A DNA stretch of 64,000 bases, taken from NCBI GenBank assembly GCA_964405435.1, contig CAYOOD010000020.1:1-64000 (forward strand). Direction: 5' to 3'. Position 1 is the first letter of the stretch. Each line of letters opens with the position of its first letter. The stretch comes from DVEG01 sp964405435. GTDB lineage: Bacteria > Cyanobacteriota > Cyanobacteriia > Cyanobacteriales > Oscillatoriaceae. Under the pieces are notes generated by a model. That model did no database searches. It saw only the letters and a program-made list of their open reading frames with translations, and had not been told where the DNA came from. A program made the translations under genes and the position numbers. Positions 34,301 to 44,400 of this stretch are shown one piece after another.

Positions 34301-37300
34301 CAGCTAGCGTTCGAGGCAGCGGTACGTTAACTGTTCAGCCTTTTACAAGCAGCCAGCTTGTTCAAATTAACCCCCTTTTGAACGAGCCAATTGAGGAGGG
34401 CAATATTTTGCTCGTGGGAGCAGAATTTCAGGCGGCAGTGCAAGATGGGTTTAATGATGTTATTATCGGGCGGGCGGATGCAACGGGCGCGATCGCAATT
34501 GACGGGGCTGCTACTTTTAACGATCCGGTGGCGATTCAAACGGGAGGAACAATCAATGTCAATCAGCCGATTTCGGGGGCGGGTAATGCTTCGCTGACGC
34601 TGAATGCTCCTCTTATTAATTTAAATGAAAATGTCGCAACAATTGACCAAAATATCACGTTAGGTGGTAATATTATATTGGGGGCTGATGTAACGCTCGA
34701 CACGGGGGGAGCCGGGGCGGGAGACGTGATTTTTAACGGCACGGTTGACGGCGCGCGAGCGCTCGGCGTTAATGCCGGTACGGGCAACGTTACTTTTAAC
34801 GGGGCTGTGGGCAGCAGCACTCCTTTGAGCGGGCTAATTGTCAGCGGGCAAACTATCAATACTGCAGCCATCAGGGTGGCGGGAAATATCGACATTGCGG
34901 CAAGCGGCACCCTCAATTTCGGCAGCACTGTCACGACGAGCAATAACGGCAGCCTCGCGATCGCAAATACGGGAAATTTAACCCTGTTGGCAGATAATTT
35001 GCAGCTCGACGGCGCTTTTCTTCAAACCGGGGCGGGTGCGGTTTCCCTATCGGGCAATTTGAACACGACTGACGACGCTATCGCATTTAATGCCCCGGTG
35101 ACGCTGGCGGGAGCTGCGAATTTTAATGCCGGTACGGCTGAGATTACCTTTAATTCAACCTTGGCGGCGGGCAACAACAATCTCGCCCTCACTGCCGACA
35201 CGATAAATTTAAATAGTGCGGTTTCCGGCACGGGCACCCTGCTGCTCCAACCGGCGACACCGAGTGCGAATATTGACTTGCCGGGGCAGTTTCAATTGGG
35301 AGCGGGGCTGAGCAACTTGCAAGATGGGTTCAGTTCGATTACAATTGGGCGAAGCGATGGCAGCGGCGCGATCGCAATTTCGGGAAATGTGACTTTTAAC
35401 GATCCCGCAACCATTCAATCGCCCAGCGGTACAATTACAGTTAATGGCGCGATATCGGGTACGGGCAACGCTTCCATCACCCTCAACGCTGCGACTATCA
35501 ACCTCAACACTAATATTGCCACAGCCGAGCAAAATATTGCCATTGCGGGAAATACTGTATTGGGCAACAACGTCACCCTCGACACGGGAGCGGCGGGCGG
35601 CGGAAATATCCTTTTGGGGGGAAACATCGACGGCGGCAACGACTTGACTTTAGCAGCCGGTACGGGGGATATTACTGTTACTGGAGCAGCAGGCAGCAGC
35701 GCCCGATTGGGGAACTTTACCGTTAATAGCGCTAACAACGTCACCGCAGGTGCGATTGCCGCCGCCAGCCTCTTGCAAATTAGCGGCAGCGGTGCTACTC
35801 TGATCAATGGCGCGATCGATACCAATAGTGCCGCAGGCATTAATTTAACGGGCAACAGCTTCAACTTAAACGGTACTGTCACCGCCACCAATCAGGGCGG
35901 TTTCTCCGTCAGCAGCACCAACTCCCTGAATCTCGCCAACGACGTAAACTTAGACGGAGATTTCACCGCTACCGCCGCAGCCATTTCTCTGGCTGGAAAT
36001 ATTGCCACGCCTGACAGGATAACTTTCAACAGCCCCGTCACTCTCGCAGGCAACGCCACCCTCAACACTTCGGCTCTCGGCGGCGATATCGCGTTTAATT
36101 CCACCCTCGACGGCACGCAAGACTTGACGTTAACCGCCGGCACGGGTAATATTACTTTGGCGGGAGCGGTGGGTAGCACGGCAGCTCTAAACAACCTCGC
36201 GATTGAGAGCGCGAATAATCTCACGGCTGGAGCGATAACCGCCGCCAGTCTCGTACAAAATTCCGGCAGCGGCACGACTATTTTTAACGGAGCGATAAAC
36301 ACCAGCAGTGCCGCCGGCATCAACCTCGCGGGCAGCAATTTTACCGTCAACGCTCCCGTCGCGGCAGCGAGTGGCGGCATGACGGTGAATCACAGCGGCA
36401 CCCTGAATATTGCTGCTCCCATAACGCTGAATGGGGCTTTCAGTCAAACCGGCGCGGGTGCGGTTTCTCTGGGAGGAAATATCAGCGCGACGGGCGGCGG
36501 CATCAATTTCACCTCGCCCGTTACCCTGACGGGGGCGATTGCCCTGAATGCGGGGGGGGGAGATATCGTTTTTAACAATCGTCTTGACGGGGCGCAAGAC
36601 TTGACTTTAAATGCTGGCAGTGGGAATATTATATTTAACGAAGCGATCGCCATCCGCAACCTCGCAGCCAACAGCAGCGGCACCACTCGATTTAACAGCA
36701 CCGTCAGCGCCAGCACTCTCGCCACCGATGCAGGCGGCACTACGGAAATCGGCGGCAGCGTCACCACCACCGGCGCGCAACAATTTAACGATGCCGTGCG
36801 GCTGGCGGGAAATGTCACCTTTACCAGCAGCGGCGGCGATATCCTCTTCAACTCTACCGTTGACGGCACCAACGGCAGCGAAAGCCTCAACTTGAATGCC
36901 CCGGCTGGGAATATTGCCGTAAATGGCGCAATTGGCAGTCTCGCAGCGATTGGCAACCTGACAAGTGCCAGCAGCGGCACTACCGATTTTAACGGCAATG
37001 TCGCGGCGGCATCCCTGACTGCAGGCGGCAGCGGCACCGCAGAATTAAACGGGAATATCGCCACAACCGGCACGCAGCAATTCAACAGCGCCGTGCGGCT
37101 GACAGGCAACGTCGCCCTCAACAGCGGCAACGGCGATATTATTTTCAACGCTACCCTCGACGGCACGCAAAACTTGGCGTTAACCGCCGGCACGGGCAAT
37201 GTTACATTTGCGGGGGCAGTGGGCGGCGTTTCGCCACTGGGTAACCTCGCGATTGAGAGCGCGAATAATATTACAGCCGGCGCGATAACTGCTGCCAGCC

Positions 37301-40300
37301 TTGTACAAAATTTCGGCAGCGGCACGACAGCGTTTAACGGCGCGCTAAATACCACCAGTGCCGCAGGCATTAATTTAACCGGCAGCAATTTTACCTTCAA
37401 TGCGCCTGTAACAACAGCGGGCGGCGGCGGCGTTGCGATAAATAACAGCGGCACGTTAAATAGCGGCGCTGCCTTTAACCTCGACGGGGCTTTCAGTCAA
37501 ACTGGCGCGGGAGCGGTTTCTCTGGGAGGAAATATCGCCACCACTGGCGGCAGCATCAACTTTAATTCGCCCGTCACCCTCGCCAGCGGGATTACTCTCA
37601 ACACGGGGGCGGGAGATATCGTTTTTAACAATCGTCTTAACGGGGCGCAAGATTTGACGCTCTCGGCGGGAAGCGGCAATATTACTCTAGGCGGCGCTGC
37701 GGGCGGAAACGTGCAGCTCGGCAGGCTGACAATTGACAGCGCGGCAAATGTCACGGCGGCAGCGATAACAGCCGACAGCCTTCTCCAAAATTCCGGCAGC
37801 GGCACGGCGACGTTTAACGGCGCGGTAACTATTAATAGCGCCGACGGCATTAACTTAACCGGCACCAATTTTAATTTTAATGCCCCCCTTAGCATAACAG
37901 GCGGCGGCTTGACTGTCAATAACAGCGGCACGCTGAATGTGGCGGCTGACGTGAATGCACGGGGGGCTTTTACTCAAATTGGAGGGGGAGCGGTTTCTCT
38001 GGCGGGGAATCTTTCCACCAATAATAATGATATCCGATTTAGCGGGGCGGTGACGCTGGCGGGGGCGGTAAACTTCAATGTGGGAAGCGGAGCGATCGCA
38101 TTTAATTCTAGTTTAGCAGCCGGCAGCAACCCCCTGACTTTAACCGCCAGCGAAATCGATTTTGCCGGGGCAGTCACCGGCACCAGCACTCTCGCCCTCC
38201 AGCCGACAGCGCCGGAACAAACTATCGCCATCGGAGGGAGTGGCGATAGCGGCACGAACGTGCTAGATTTGACAGCAACCGATATTTCTACCTTGCAAAA
38301 TGGCTTCAGTTCGATTACAATTGGGAGGGGGGATAGTCGCGGCGCGATCGCGTTAATTGGCAGCGTCACTTTTAACGATCCTACCACCCTTCAAGCGCCT
38401 GCAGGCAGCGGCTCTATTACCTACAGCGGCGGCAGCATCGCGGGCACCGACAACGCAACAATTACCCTACTCGCGAATCAAAATATCGCCGCCGGAAATA
38501 TCGCCACGACAGGCGGAGCAATTAATATAATCAGCTTGCTCGGCAGTATCGATACCCGCGCCGGATTTATCAGCGGCGGAGCGATCGCATTGAGCGCCAA
38601 TACCAATATTAGCACGAACAATATTCGCGGCGCAAGTATTGCCCTAAACAGCGCCAACGGCAGCATAACCGCAGGGAATCTCGACACCAGCTCCAATACA
38701 GGAAATGGCGGAGCGATCGCGTTAAATGCCAATAGCAATGTTACTGCAGGCGATATCAATTCCAGCACCACCGCCCTGCAAAGTAGCGGCGGCAATATCA
38801 CCGTAACGAGCAATACCGGAGCCATCACAACCGGCAGCGCCAACGCATCCGGCACCCTCAACGGCGGAGAGATTTTCTACAACGCCAGCACGCAAATAAC
38901 CGCCGGAGAAATTAACACAAGCGGCGCTACAGGCAGCGGCGGAAACGTCACCCTCGATCCCAGCGGCGACATTCAAGTCACCTGGATTAACGCCCAAGGC
39001 GGCACCGCAGGCGGCAACGTCGATATCACCACAGGCAGATTTTTCAGAGCAACAGGCAGCTTTACCGACATCAGCGGCTCTGCTGCCAGTATTTCAACAG
39101 CAGGTAACAGCAGTAGCGGCACGATTATTATCCGGCACGGCGGCAACGGCACCACCCCCTTTATCGTCGGAGATGCCGCCATTAACGGCACGGCAGGTGC
39201 AATTAATCGAGGCACTGCCGCAGAATCGAGTCTGACAAACGGCACATTTCCCTACACCCACACCCAAGACGGGGGCGGCATTCAAATTATCTCAGTTCCC
39301 GAACCCCCTGCAGCAGAATTGCCCGCAGAAGTGACGCCGACGCCGACGCCGGCAGTCACCGCAGAAATCGCCCCCGCAATCGCCCCCGCAATCGCGCCAA
39401 CGCCGACGCCGGTACTCGCAGTAGAAACTGCCCCCGAAATCGCCCCCGAAATCGCCCCAACGCCGACGCCGGTACTCGCAGCAGAAACCGCACAAACGCC
39501 GACGCCAACGCCAACGCCAGCACCCGCGCCACAGAATAGCGAAACAAATCGCGATCGCAATTCCGGCGAGTGGAGAGATGACACCATTTCGCCCGAAGAA
39601 AACACCTTTGCCGAAACCGGCACTAGCGAACCGATTTTGCTGCCGGTACTCCGTCAAGAAATCGAAAAACAGCTCGACGAGGGGCTCGTCGATGAGGCAG
39701 TGCCGTTTATCGATATTTTGTTCGCGCGAGAATTTCAAGAATACTTTCAAGGAACCTCTGACTGCAGTACAATGGGCAGCAGCGGAGCCGCAGCAGGGGA
39801 AATTCCGCCGTGGCTGTCTCGCCACGCGCAAAAATCAGGATTTCTCCCGGAAGAAAGCGTCGATTCCAACCCCTCTCAGGCGACGTGCCCCACCACAGTT
39901 GCCGCATCTGTCGAAAGTGGAAATGCTGGCAGCGAACTGACATTCAGCACCGAATTGAAGACAGTAGAAGCCATCCAGGCGCAGTTGCAAAGCATTCAGC
40001 GCTCTACCGGCAGCAACCCCGCCATACTATATCTTTTAAGCCGCAAAGAGCAACTAGACTTGGTAGTGGTGCCGCCGACAGGAAAACCCATTTACCGCAG
40101 CGTTCCCGATGCGCCCAAAGAAACCCTGCTGAAAGTCGCGAAACAGTTTAGAGATAGAATCACCAGCCCTTCCCTGCGACGCTCCAACAGCTACAAAGTC
40201 CCGGCACGACAACTTTATGAATGGACGATCGCGCCGTTAAAAGCCGAGCTAGAAGAGCGCGGAATTGATACTATTGCCTTCTCAATGGATGCCGAATTCC

Positions 40301-41067
40301 GCTCTCTTCCCATCGCTGCCCTGTACGACGGCGAAAAATTTCTCGTAGAAAATTACCGCATCGGGCTCTTGCCTAGCGTCAACCTCACCGATACCCGCTA
40401 CCAATCCGTCAAGCAGACTTCAATCTTAGCAATGGGAGCCTCTGAATTTCAGACATTGCCCGCCCTGCCCGGGGTGCCGAAAGAACTCGCTGCGATCGTC
40501 AGGGATTCTGCCTCTGCCAATAACAAAGAACGCTTGACAAAAGGAATCTGGCCGGGTAAGTTATTCCTAAATCAAGCTTTTACCCTCGACAATCTCAAAT
40601 CGCAGCGCAGAGTTGAGCCTTATGGCATCATTCACCTCGCCACTCATGCCGACTTCAAACCGGGCAACCCCGCCAACTCCTACATTCAACTGTGGGATAC
40701 CCAATTGCGGTTAAACCAAATTCGGCAAATGGGCTGGAACAACCCAGCCGTTGAATTGCTCGTGTTGAGCGCTTGCCGCACCGCCATCGGCGACAAACAG
40801 GCAGAAATGGGTTTTGCGGGGTTAGCCGTAGCGGCAGGCGTCAAGTCAGCTTTAGCCAGTTTGTGGTACGTCAGCGATGAAGGAACCCTCGCGCTGATGA
40901 GCGAATTTTACCGACAGTTGCAACAACCTGACGTCGCCGTCAAAACCGAAGCCTTGCGGCGCGCTCAAGTTGCCATGATTGGGGGGCAATTGGCGGAATT
41001 TTCAGAAGCGCCTCTGTCGCATCCTTATTACTGGGCAGGCTTTACGCTGATTGGCTCTCCCTGGTAG
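31363..41067 (+). CDS. Giant haemagglutinin/CHAT protease protein 1 (3234 aa)
   Basis: Start at the ATG at 31363 (MKKINFLLSGLLVTSFSYC), which aligns with the other two array members; a GTG nine bases upstream is unlikely. A signal peptide is followed by a two-partner-secretion domain (about residues 25-300) with GANLFHSFQKFGL, GRVTGGDASYINGLIQV and MNPAGIVFG. A long Gly/Asn/Thr-rich right-handed beta-helix follows to about 2580, including two copies of a ~350-residue unit (36199 and 37249). After a conserved cap (RHGGNG, INGTAGAI) and a Thr-Pro-rich linker comes a CHAT domain with His3098 (HLATHA) and Cys3141 (SACRTA), numbered from 31354; subtract 3 for the ATG start. Predicted secreted protease; substrate unknown. 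Confidence 0.9.
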   Translation: MKKINFLLSGLLVTSFSYCQNLSLAQPIAPDASGTNTTVTPRGNRFDISGGLSSQNGANLFHSFQKFGLSEGQIANFLSNPAVRNIFGRVTGGDASYINGLIQVTGGNSNLFLMNPAGIVFGANARLNVPADFTATTATGIGFGNHWFQAVGNQNWAQLVGEPSAFAFGGSQPGAIANFGNLTLNPGRNLTLAGGSILNAGSLSSAGGKITLAAVPGSRTVRISQPGHLLSLEVGAGMGGLGEGLGLTPQSLPELLTGSGLSHASQVRVNSNGTIQLVGSQIAVPVAAGDAIASGKIDVSSSSFLGGKVSVLGTRVGLIGANIDASGSNGGGTVLIGGDYKGLGTVPNATFSFVSPDSTIKADALAQGSGGKVIVWADDTTRFYGTISARGGAVAGNGGFVETSGKNNLDVVGASVDASAASGLPGMWLLDPRDVTIQAAATAGGNFSGGNPDIFTPDADSALVSRDNIQSALNGGTSVTITTGNTGAQAGNIEVNAGIQKTAGSEATFTLEAAGNISVNAPIGNSSAAPLNLVFTADTNGNGEGTINIGQSISTGGGSVALTATTTSLAGGIAVNAPINSGGGNITMTGSASSPGGQFPNVGDGITINAAVNSGGGNISLTGTSNFNSNGIFVNAPLASGGGTIELIGSSNGGNGIAIASSVNSGSGDIVLSSDSLNLDAGGAPSIAGTGNLTLQPLTPTLALQIGGAGVANTIFLTDGELSRLTNGFASIAIGRADSSGQITLGNNVTFNDPVILRSPAGSIDTSIGGFTLTGTDNATITLESQSITTGTINSQGQAIRLNSSGTVNTAGGTLNASSVTGNAGDIAIIAAGDIIFGPLNASSTAGNGGAVTLTSTGGSVVHNPFTGSIDTRSTAGSGGAISISAAADISAPELNSSSPAPNGSGGTIALSSSGGTIDTYETLAGGLDSSSASGMAGDVILSAPNLINLFNINAMGLPGSGNITVTSNQLDFADDLANPASVRGSGTLTVQPFTSSQLVQINPLLNEPIEEGNILLVGAEFQAAVQDGFNDVIIGRADATGAIAIDGAATFNDPVAIQTGGTINVNQPISGAGNASLTLNAPLINLNENVATIDQNITLGGNIILGADVTLDTGGAGAGDVIFNGTVDGARALGVNAGTGNVTFNGAVGSSTPLSGLIVSGQTINTAAIRVAGNIDIAASGTLNFGSTVTTSNNGSLAIANTGNLTLLADNLQLDGAFLQTGAGAVSLSGNLNTTDDAIAFNAPVTLAGAANFNAGTAEITFNSTLAAGNNNLALTADTINLNSAVSGTGTLLLQPATPSANIDLPGQFQLGAGLSNLQDGFSSITIGRSDGSGAIAISGNVTFNDPATIQSPSGTITVNGAISGTGNASITLNAATINLNTNIATAEQNIAIAGNTVLGNNVTLDTGAAGGGNILLGGNIDGGNDLTLAAGTGDITVTGAAGSSARLGNFTVNSANNVTAGAIAAASLLQISGSGATLINGAIDTNSAAGINLTGNSFNLNGTVTATNQGGFSVSSTNSLNLANDVNLDGDFTATAAAISLAGNIATPDRITFNSPVTLAGNATLNTSALGGDIAFNSTLDGTQDLTLTAGTGNITLAGAVGSTAALNNLAIESANNLTAGAITAASLVQNSGSGTTIFNGAINTSSAAGINLAGSNFTVNAPVAAASGGMTVNHSGTLNIAAPITLNGAFSQTGAGAVSLGGNISATGGGINFTSPVTLTGAIALNAGGGDIVFNNRLDGAQDLTLNAGSGNIIFNEAIAIRNLAANSSGTTRFNSTVSASTLATDAGGTTEIGGSVTTTGAQQFNDAVRLAGNVTFTSSGGDILFNSTVDGTNGSESLNLNAPAGNIAVNGAIGSLAAIGNLTSASSGTTDFNGNVAAASLTAGGSGTAELNGNIATTGTQQFNSAVRLTGNVALNSGNGDIIFNATLDGTQNLALTAGTGNVTFAGAVGGVSPLGNLAIESANNITAGAITAASLVQNFGSGTTAFNGALNTTSAAGINLTGSNFTFNAPVTTAGGGGVAINNSGTLNSGAAFNLDGAFSQTGAGAVSLGGNIATTGGSINFNSPVTLASGITLNTGAGDIVFNNRLNGAQDLTLSAGSGNITLGGAAGGNVQLGRLTIDSAANVTAAAITADSLLQNSGSGTATFNGAVTINSADGINLTGTNFNFNAPLSITGGGLTVNNSGTLNVAADVNARGAFTQIGGGAVSLAGNLSTNNNDIRFSGAVTLAGAVNFNVGSGAIAFNSSLAAGSNPLTLTASEIDFAGAVTGTSTLALQPTAPEQTIAIGGSGDSGTNVLDLTATDISTLQNGFSSITIGRGDSRGAIALIGSVTFNDPTTLQAPAGSGSITYSGGSIAGTDNATITLLANQNIAAGNIATTGGAINIISLLGSIDTRAGFISGGAIALSANTNISTNNIRGASIALNSANGSITAGNLDTSSNTGNGGAIALNANSNVTAGDINSSTTALQSSGGNITVTSNTGAITTGSANASGTLNGGEIFYNASTQITAGEINTSGATGSGGNVTLDPSGDIQVTWINAQGGTAGGNVDITTGRFFRATGSFTDISGSAASISTAGNSSSGTIIIRHGGNGTTPFIVGDAAINGTAGAINRGTAAESSLTNGTFPYTHTQDGGGIQIISVPEPPAAELPAEVTPTPTPAVTAEIAPAIAPAIAPTPTPVLAVETAPEIAPEIAPTPTPVLAAETAQTPTPTPTPAPAPQNSETNRDRNSGEWRDDTISPEENTFAETGTSEPILLPVLRQEIEKQLDEGLVDEAVPFIDILFAREFQEYFQGTSDCSTMGSSGAAAGEIPPWLSRHAQKSGFLPEESVDSNPSQATCPTTVAASVESGNAGSELTFSTELKTVEAIQAQLQSIQRSTGSNPAILYLLSRKEQLDLVVVPPTGKPIYRSVPDAPKETLLKVAKQFRDRITSPSLRRSNSYKVPARQLYEWTIAPLKAELEERGIDTIAFSMDAEFRSLPIAALYDGEKFLVENYRIGLLPSVNLTDTRYQSVKQTSILAMGASEFQTLPALPGVPKELAAIVRDSASANNKERLTKGIWPGKLFLNQAFTLDNLKSQRRVEPYGIIHLATHADFKPGNPANSYIQLWDTQLRLNQIRQMGWNNPAVELLVLSACRTAIGDKQAEMGFAGLAVAAGVKSALASLWYVSDEGTLALMSEFYRQLQQPDVAVKTEALRRAQVAMIGGQLAEFSEAPLSHPYYWAGFTLIGSPW
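36199..38000 (+). repeat. ~1050-bp long-period repeat inside CHAT gene 1
   Basis: The sequence encoding LAIESANN occurs at 36199 and again at 37249 (1050 bases, 350 codons later). Each is followed by similar blocks: AGAITAASLVQN, then FSQTGAGAVSLGGNI, then FNNRL(D/N)GAQDL. A third, more divergent version begins near 37725 (LTIDSAANVTAAAIT). Confidence 0.7.
39121..39204 (+). other. Conserved cap module in CHAT protein 1
   Basis: This region encodes IIIRHGGNGTTPFIVGDAAI and then NGTAGAI. Equivalent sequences occur in the same place, between beta-helix and Pro-rich linker, in the other two array proteins. It is probably the capping end of the beta-helix. Confidence 0.65.
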
Positions 41068-41439
41068 GGAGATAAAATAGCGAGGATGAAATATTCTGTT
41101 TCAATTGTTAAGAACTCGCAAGAAAATAAGTTCAAATCTCAGGGATTTAAATAAATATTTTAAGTGAATACTAGAAGGGTCTTGCCATTGGCCGACTGAT
41201 GTGCTAAAAAGCGCAACCGTCAAAATTTTTGCTGAAAATTTAGAGATTCAGCGAAAGCAGACGTGCATCTGTGAGATTTTGTGGTAATAATACTAAAAAG
41301 CAGGGTAGATGGGTTTTTCAATATATTCGGACAGTGGGGCTGTGGGAAATCTCCTTGTCCCCATAAAAATACTCATGCCAATTATTGAGCGTCAGAGTTA
41401 TAAATTGATATGAAATCCCATCAGGTAACAACTACGGGC
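41068..41439. other. Spacer between CHAT genes 1 and 2
   Basis: An AT-rich region of about 370 bases with no gene and no clear terminator hairpin. TTGATATGAAAT lies just upstream of the start here (41404-41415) and also upstream of CHAT gene 3 (53347-53358). In the latter that ATG meets a stop after two codons, so it is not the shared translation start. Confidence 0.5.
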
Positions 41440-44400
41440 ATGAAGAAAATAAATTTTTTGCTGGCAGCGCTGCTACTTGCTGGCGTTTCGTCGCCTCAAA
41501 AAAAAGCGATCGCTCAACCCATCGCCCCCGCCGCAGACGGCACGGGCACGAAAGTCACTCCCCAAGGGAATCGCTACGAAATTACCGGGGGGCAGACTTC
41601 CAGAGATGGAGCCAATCTGTTTCACAGCTTTCAGAAATTTGGACTCTCGGAAGGGCAAATCGCCAATTTTCTTTCTAACCCGAATATCCGCAACATTTTA
41701 GGAAGAGTAACGGGCGGCGACGCTTCCTATATTAACGGCTTAATCCAGGTAACGGGGGGCAGTTCCAACTTATTTTTAATGAATCCCGCCGGGATCGTAT
41801 TTGGGCCAAATGCGTCTCTGAATGTCCCTGCTGATTTTACTGCCACAACCGCGACGGGGATAGGATTTGGCGGCAATTGGTTCAACGGAATCGGGAATAA
41901 TAACTGGGCGGAATTGGTGGGGACGCCGAGTGAATTTGCGTTTGGTTCTCAGCCAGGAGCGATCGCGAACTTAGGTAATCTCACTCTCAATGGCGGACAC
42001 AATCTCACTTTGCTCGGCGGCAGCGTGCTCAATGCCGGCACGCTGTCATCGCCGGGGGGCAATATTACCGTCGCAGCGGTTCCGGGTTCGAGTACGGTTC
42101 GCATTTCTCAAGCAGGGCACCTCCTGAGTTTGGACGTAAAAGCCGGGATTGGGGGATTTGGGGAAAAAGGAGCGATTCCCTACGGGATAGCTGCGCTTCA
42201 CGCGCCGTTATCCCTGCCGGAGTTGCTGACAGGCAGCGGTTACGCGCACGCCAGCACGGTCACGGTGAATAGTGACGGTACTATTACGCTGGCAGGTTCC
42301 GGCACGAGCGTGGATGCGCAAACGGGAGATGCGATCGCATCTGGCACCATTGACGTTTCTTCCCCCTCCCCCCCTCTTCTGAAAGGAGGAACCGTCACCG
42401 TACTCGGCACCCGCGTCGGCTTGAGCGGTGCCAATATTGACGCCTCTGGAAGCAACGGCGGCGGTGTGGTGAGAATAGGCGGCGACTATCAGGGCAAGGG
42501 CACTATCCCCAACGCCTATCAAACTTTTGTCAGTCGCGATTCTATGATTAATGTCGATGCCATCAATAGCGGCAGCGGCGGGCGCGTCATTGTCTGGGCA
42601 GACAACACAACCGCTTTTTACGGCACCGTCACCGCCCGTGGCAGTTCTCAGCTTTCATCCGCGCATCCGTGTTTAAATCCGTGTCGGGCGGATGGCGGGT
42701 TTGTCGAAGTATCGGGCAAAGAGAATTTACAGTTTTCGGGAATAGTCGATACGTCGGCACCGTTCGGAAATGCAGGCACGCTGCTGCTCGATCCCAAAAA
42801 TATTTTTATTGTAGATGGCGCAACCGATCCGGTTGTGGGAAATAGCCTATTTGGCGACAATCCCGCAGCAGACGCAACGATTAGCGGGGAAGCTTTGGGG
42901 GCAGCAATTGATAGCGGCAACGTGACGCTACAGGCGAATAATGATATCGGCATTTATGATGACGTTACGGTTAGTCCAGGGATAACAAATGGGCTGACTC
43001 TACAAGCAGGGCGCGGCATAGAAGTCAGCGCAAAGGTTACGCTCAATGGCGGCAGCTTTACAGCCAAAATCAATGACGAAAATGCGATCGCAGCCCAGCG
43101 CGACGTTGGAGCTGCGTACTTTCAAATGAATGGAGGAGCGGAGATTCGCACCAATGGCGGCAACGTAACAATCTCCCCTGGTAGTTTCGGAGGCGTTACA
43201 GAAGGAGAAGTGCGCCTGTATGGCGGGAGCATTTATTCCGGTACTGGCAATATTTCGCTAACAGGCGTGGGATCTGCAAGTGGCTTCTACACGGGCATTG
43301 CTATTGTCGGTAGTGCTGTCGTAGAAGCCACGGGAACGGGGACAATTACCCTAAATGGCACGGGGGCAAATGTTGCAAGTAATGATTATTTCGGCATACA
43401 AATTGCTGGAGTGGGCTCCCGAGCGAGTTCTGTAGATGGAGATATCAATCTGATTGGAGCAGGTGGCGGAACTGGAGCTGGCAACTACGGCATTACGCTA
43501 CAGGGCGGCGGCGCGGTGCAAGCGACTGGAACGGGAAATATTACCTTCACGGGCACGGGAGGGAACGGAACAACTAGAAATAGCGGAATCGTAATTCTTG
43601 GCTCGAATACCCGCGTCAGTTCCGCAAATGGCACTATCAATTTAACTGGCATTGGTGGGGGAACTGGAGATGAAAACTACGGCATTTATTTTCAAGAGAG
43701 CGTCGTGGAAGCCACCGGAGCAGGAAATATCACCCTCGACGGCACCGGCGCTAGTGGGGTGAATTGGAATGCGGGAATCTATCTTAACTCGGGCTCTCGC
43801 GTGAGTGCGGTGAATAGCGATGTCAGCGTCACGGGCACAGGTGGCGGCAGTGGAACAGACAACTACGGCATTACGATTCAGCAGGGCAGTGTAGTAGAAG
43901 CCAGCGGCATCGGAAATGTTACCCTGGATGGTACGGGGGGTGCCGGTACGAGTTGGAATGGCGGCATATTTATTGTGGATTCACCCTCGCGAGTCAGTAC
44001 GGTGAATGGAGATGTCAGCCTGACTGGAAGAAGTAACGGCACTGACAGTCAAAACTATGGCATCAGCATTCAAAAAGGCGGCGCAGTACAAGCCACCGGC
44101 ACGGGAAATGTTGCGCTTGATGGCGCTGGAGGAATTGGCGCGACTAAAAATCACGGAGTATGGATTAAAGACACGGGAACTCAAGTCAGTTCGGCGACTG
44201 GAAATCTGGTTATCGCGGGCACCGGCGGGAGCGACGGAACGCAAAGCGTCAACTCGGGTATTTCGATCGCCGAGAGCGCCGTGATAGAAACAACGGCTGG
44301 CGGAAATCTCACCTTGAATGGTACAGGCGGTGCTGGGGTTTCGTTCAATACCGGAATCGACATTCAAAACGGCGCAGCAGTGCGCGTAGCTGACACGGGC

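Noticed and set aside
36444..37454. 336-codon Pro/Leu/Val-rich frame on the minus strand, and similar frames along the CHAT genes (such as 49722-50378 and 47694-48560)
   Set aside because: They mirror the Gly/Asn/Thr repeats of the sense strand. They lack starts with ribosome-binding sites and run inside three large intact genes.
41410..41439. Ten-codon upstream extension of CHAT gene 2
   Set aside because: The same TTGATATGAAAT sequence upstream of CHAT gene 3 is followed at once by a stop, and the signal peptide MKKINFLL begins at 41440.
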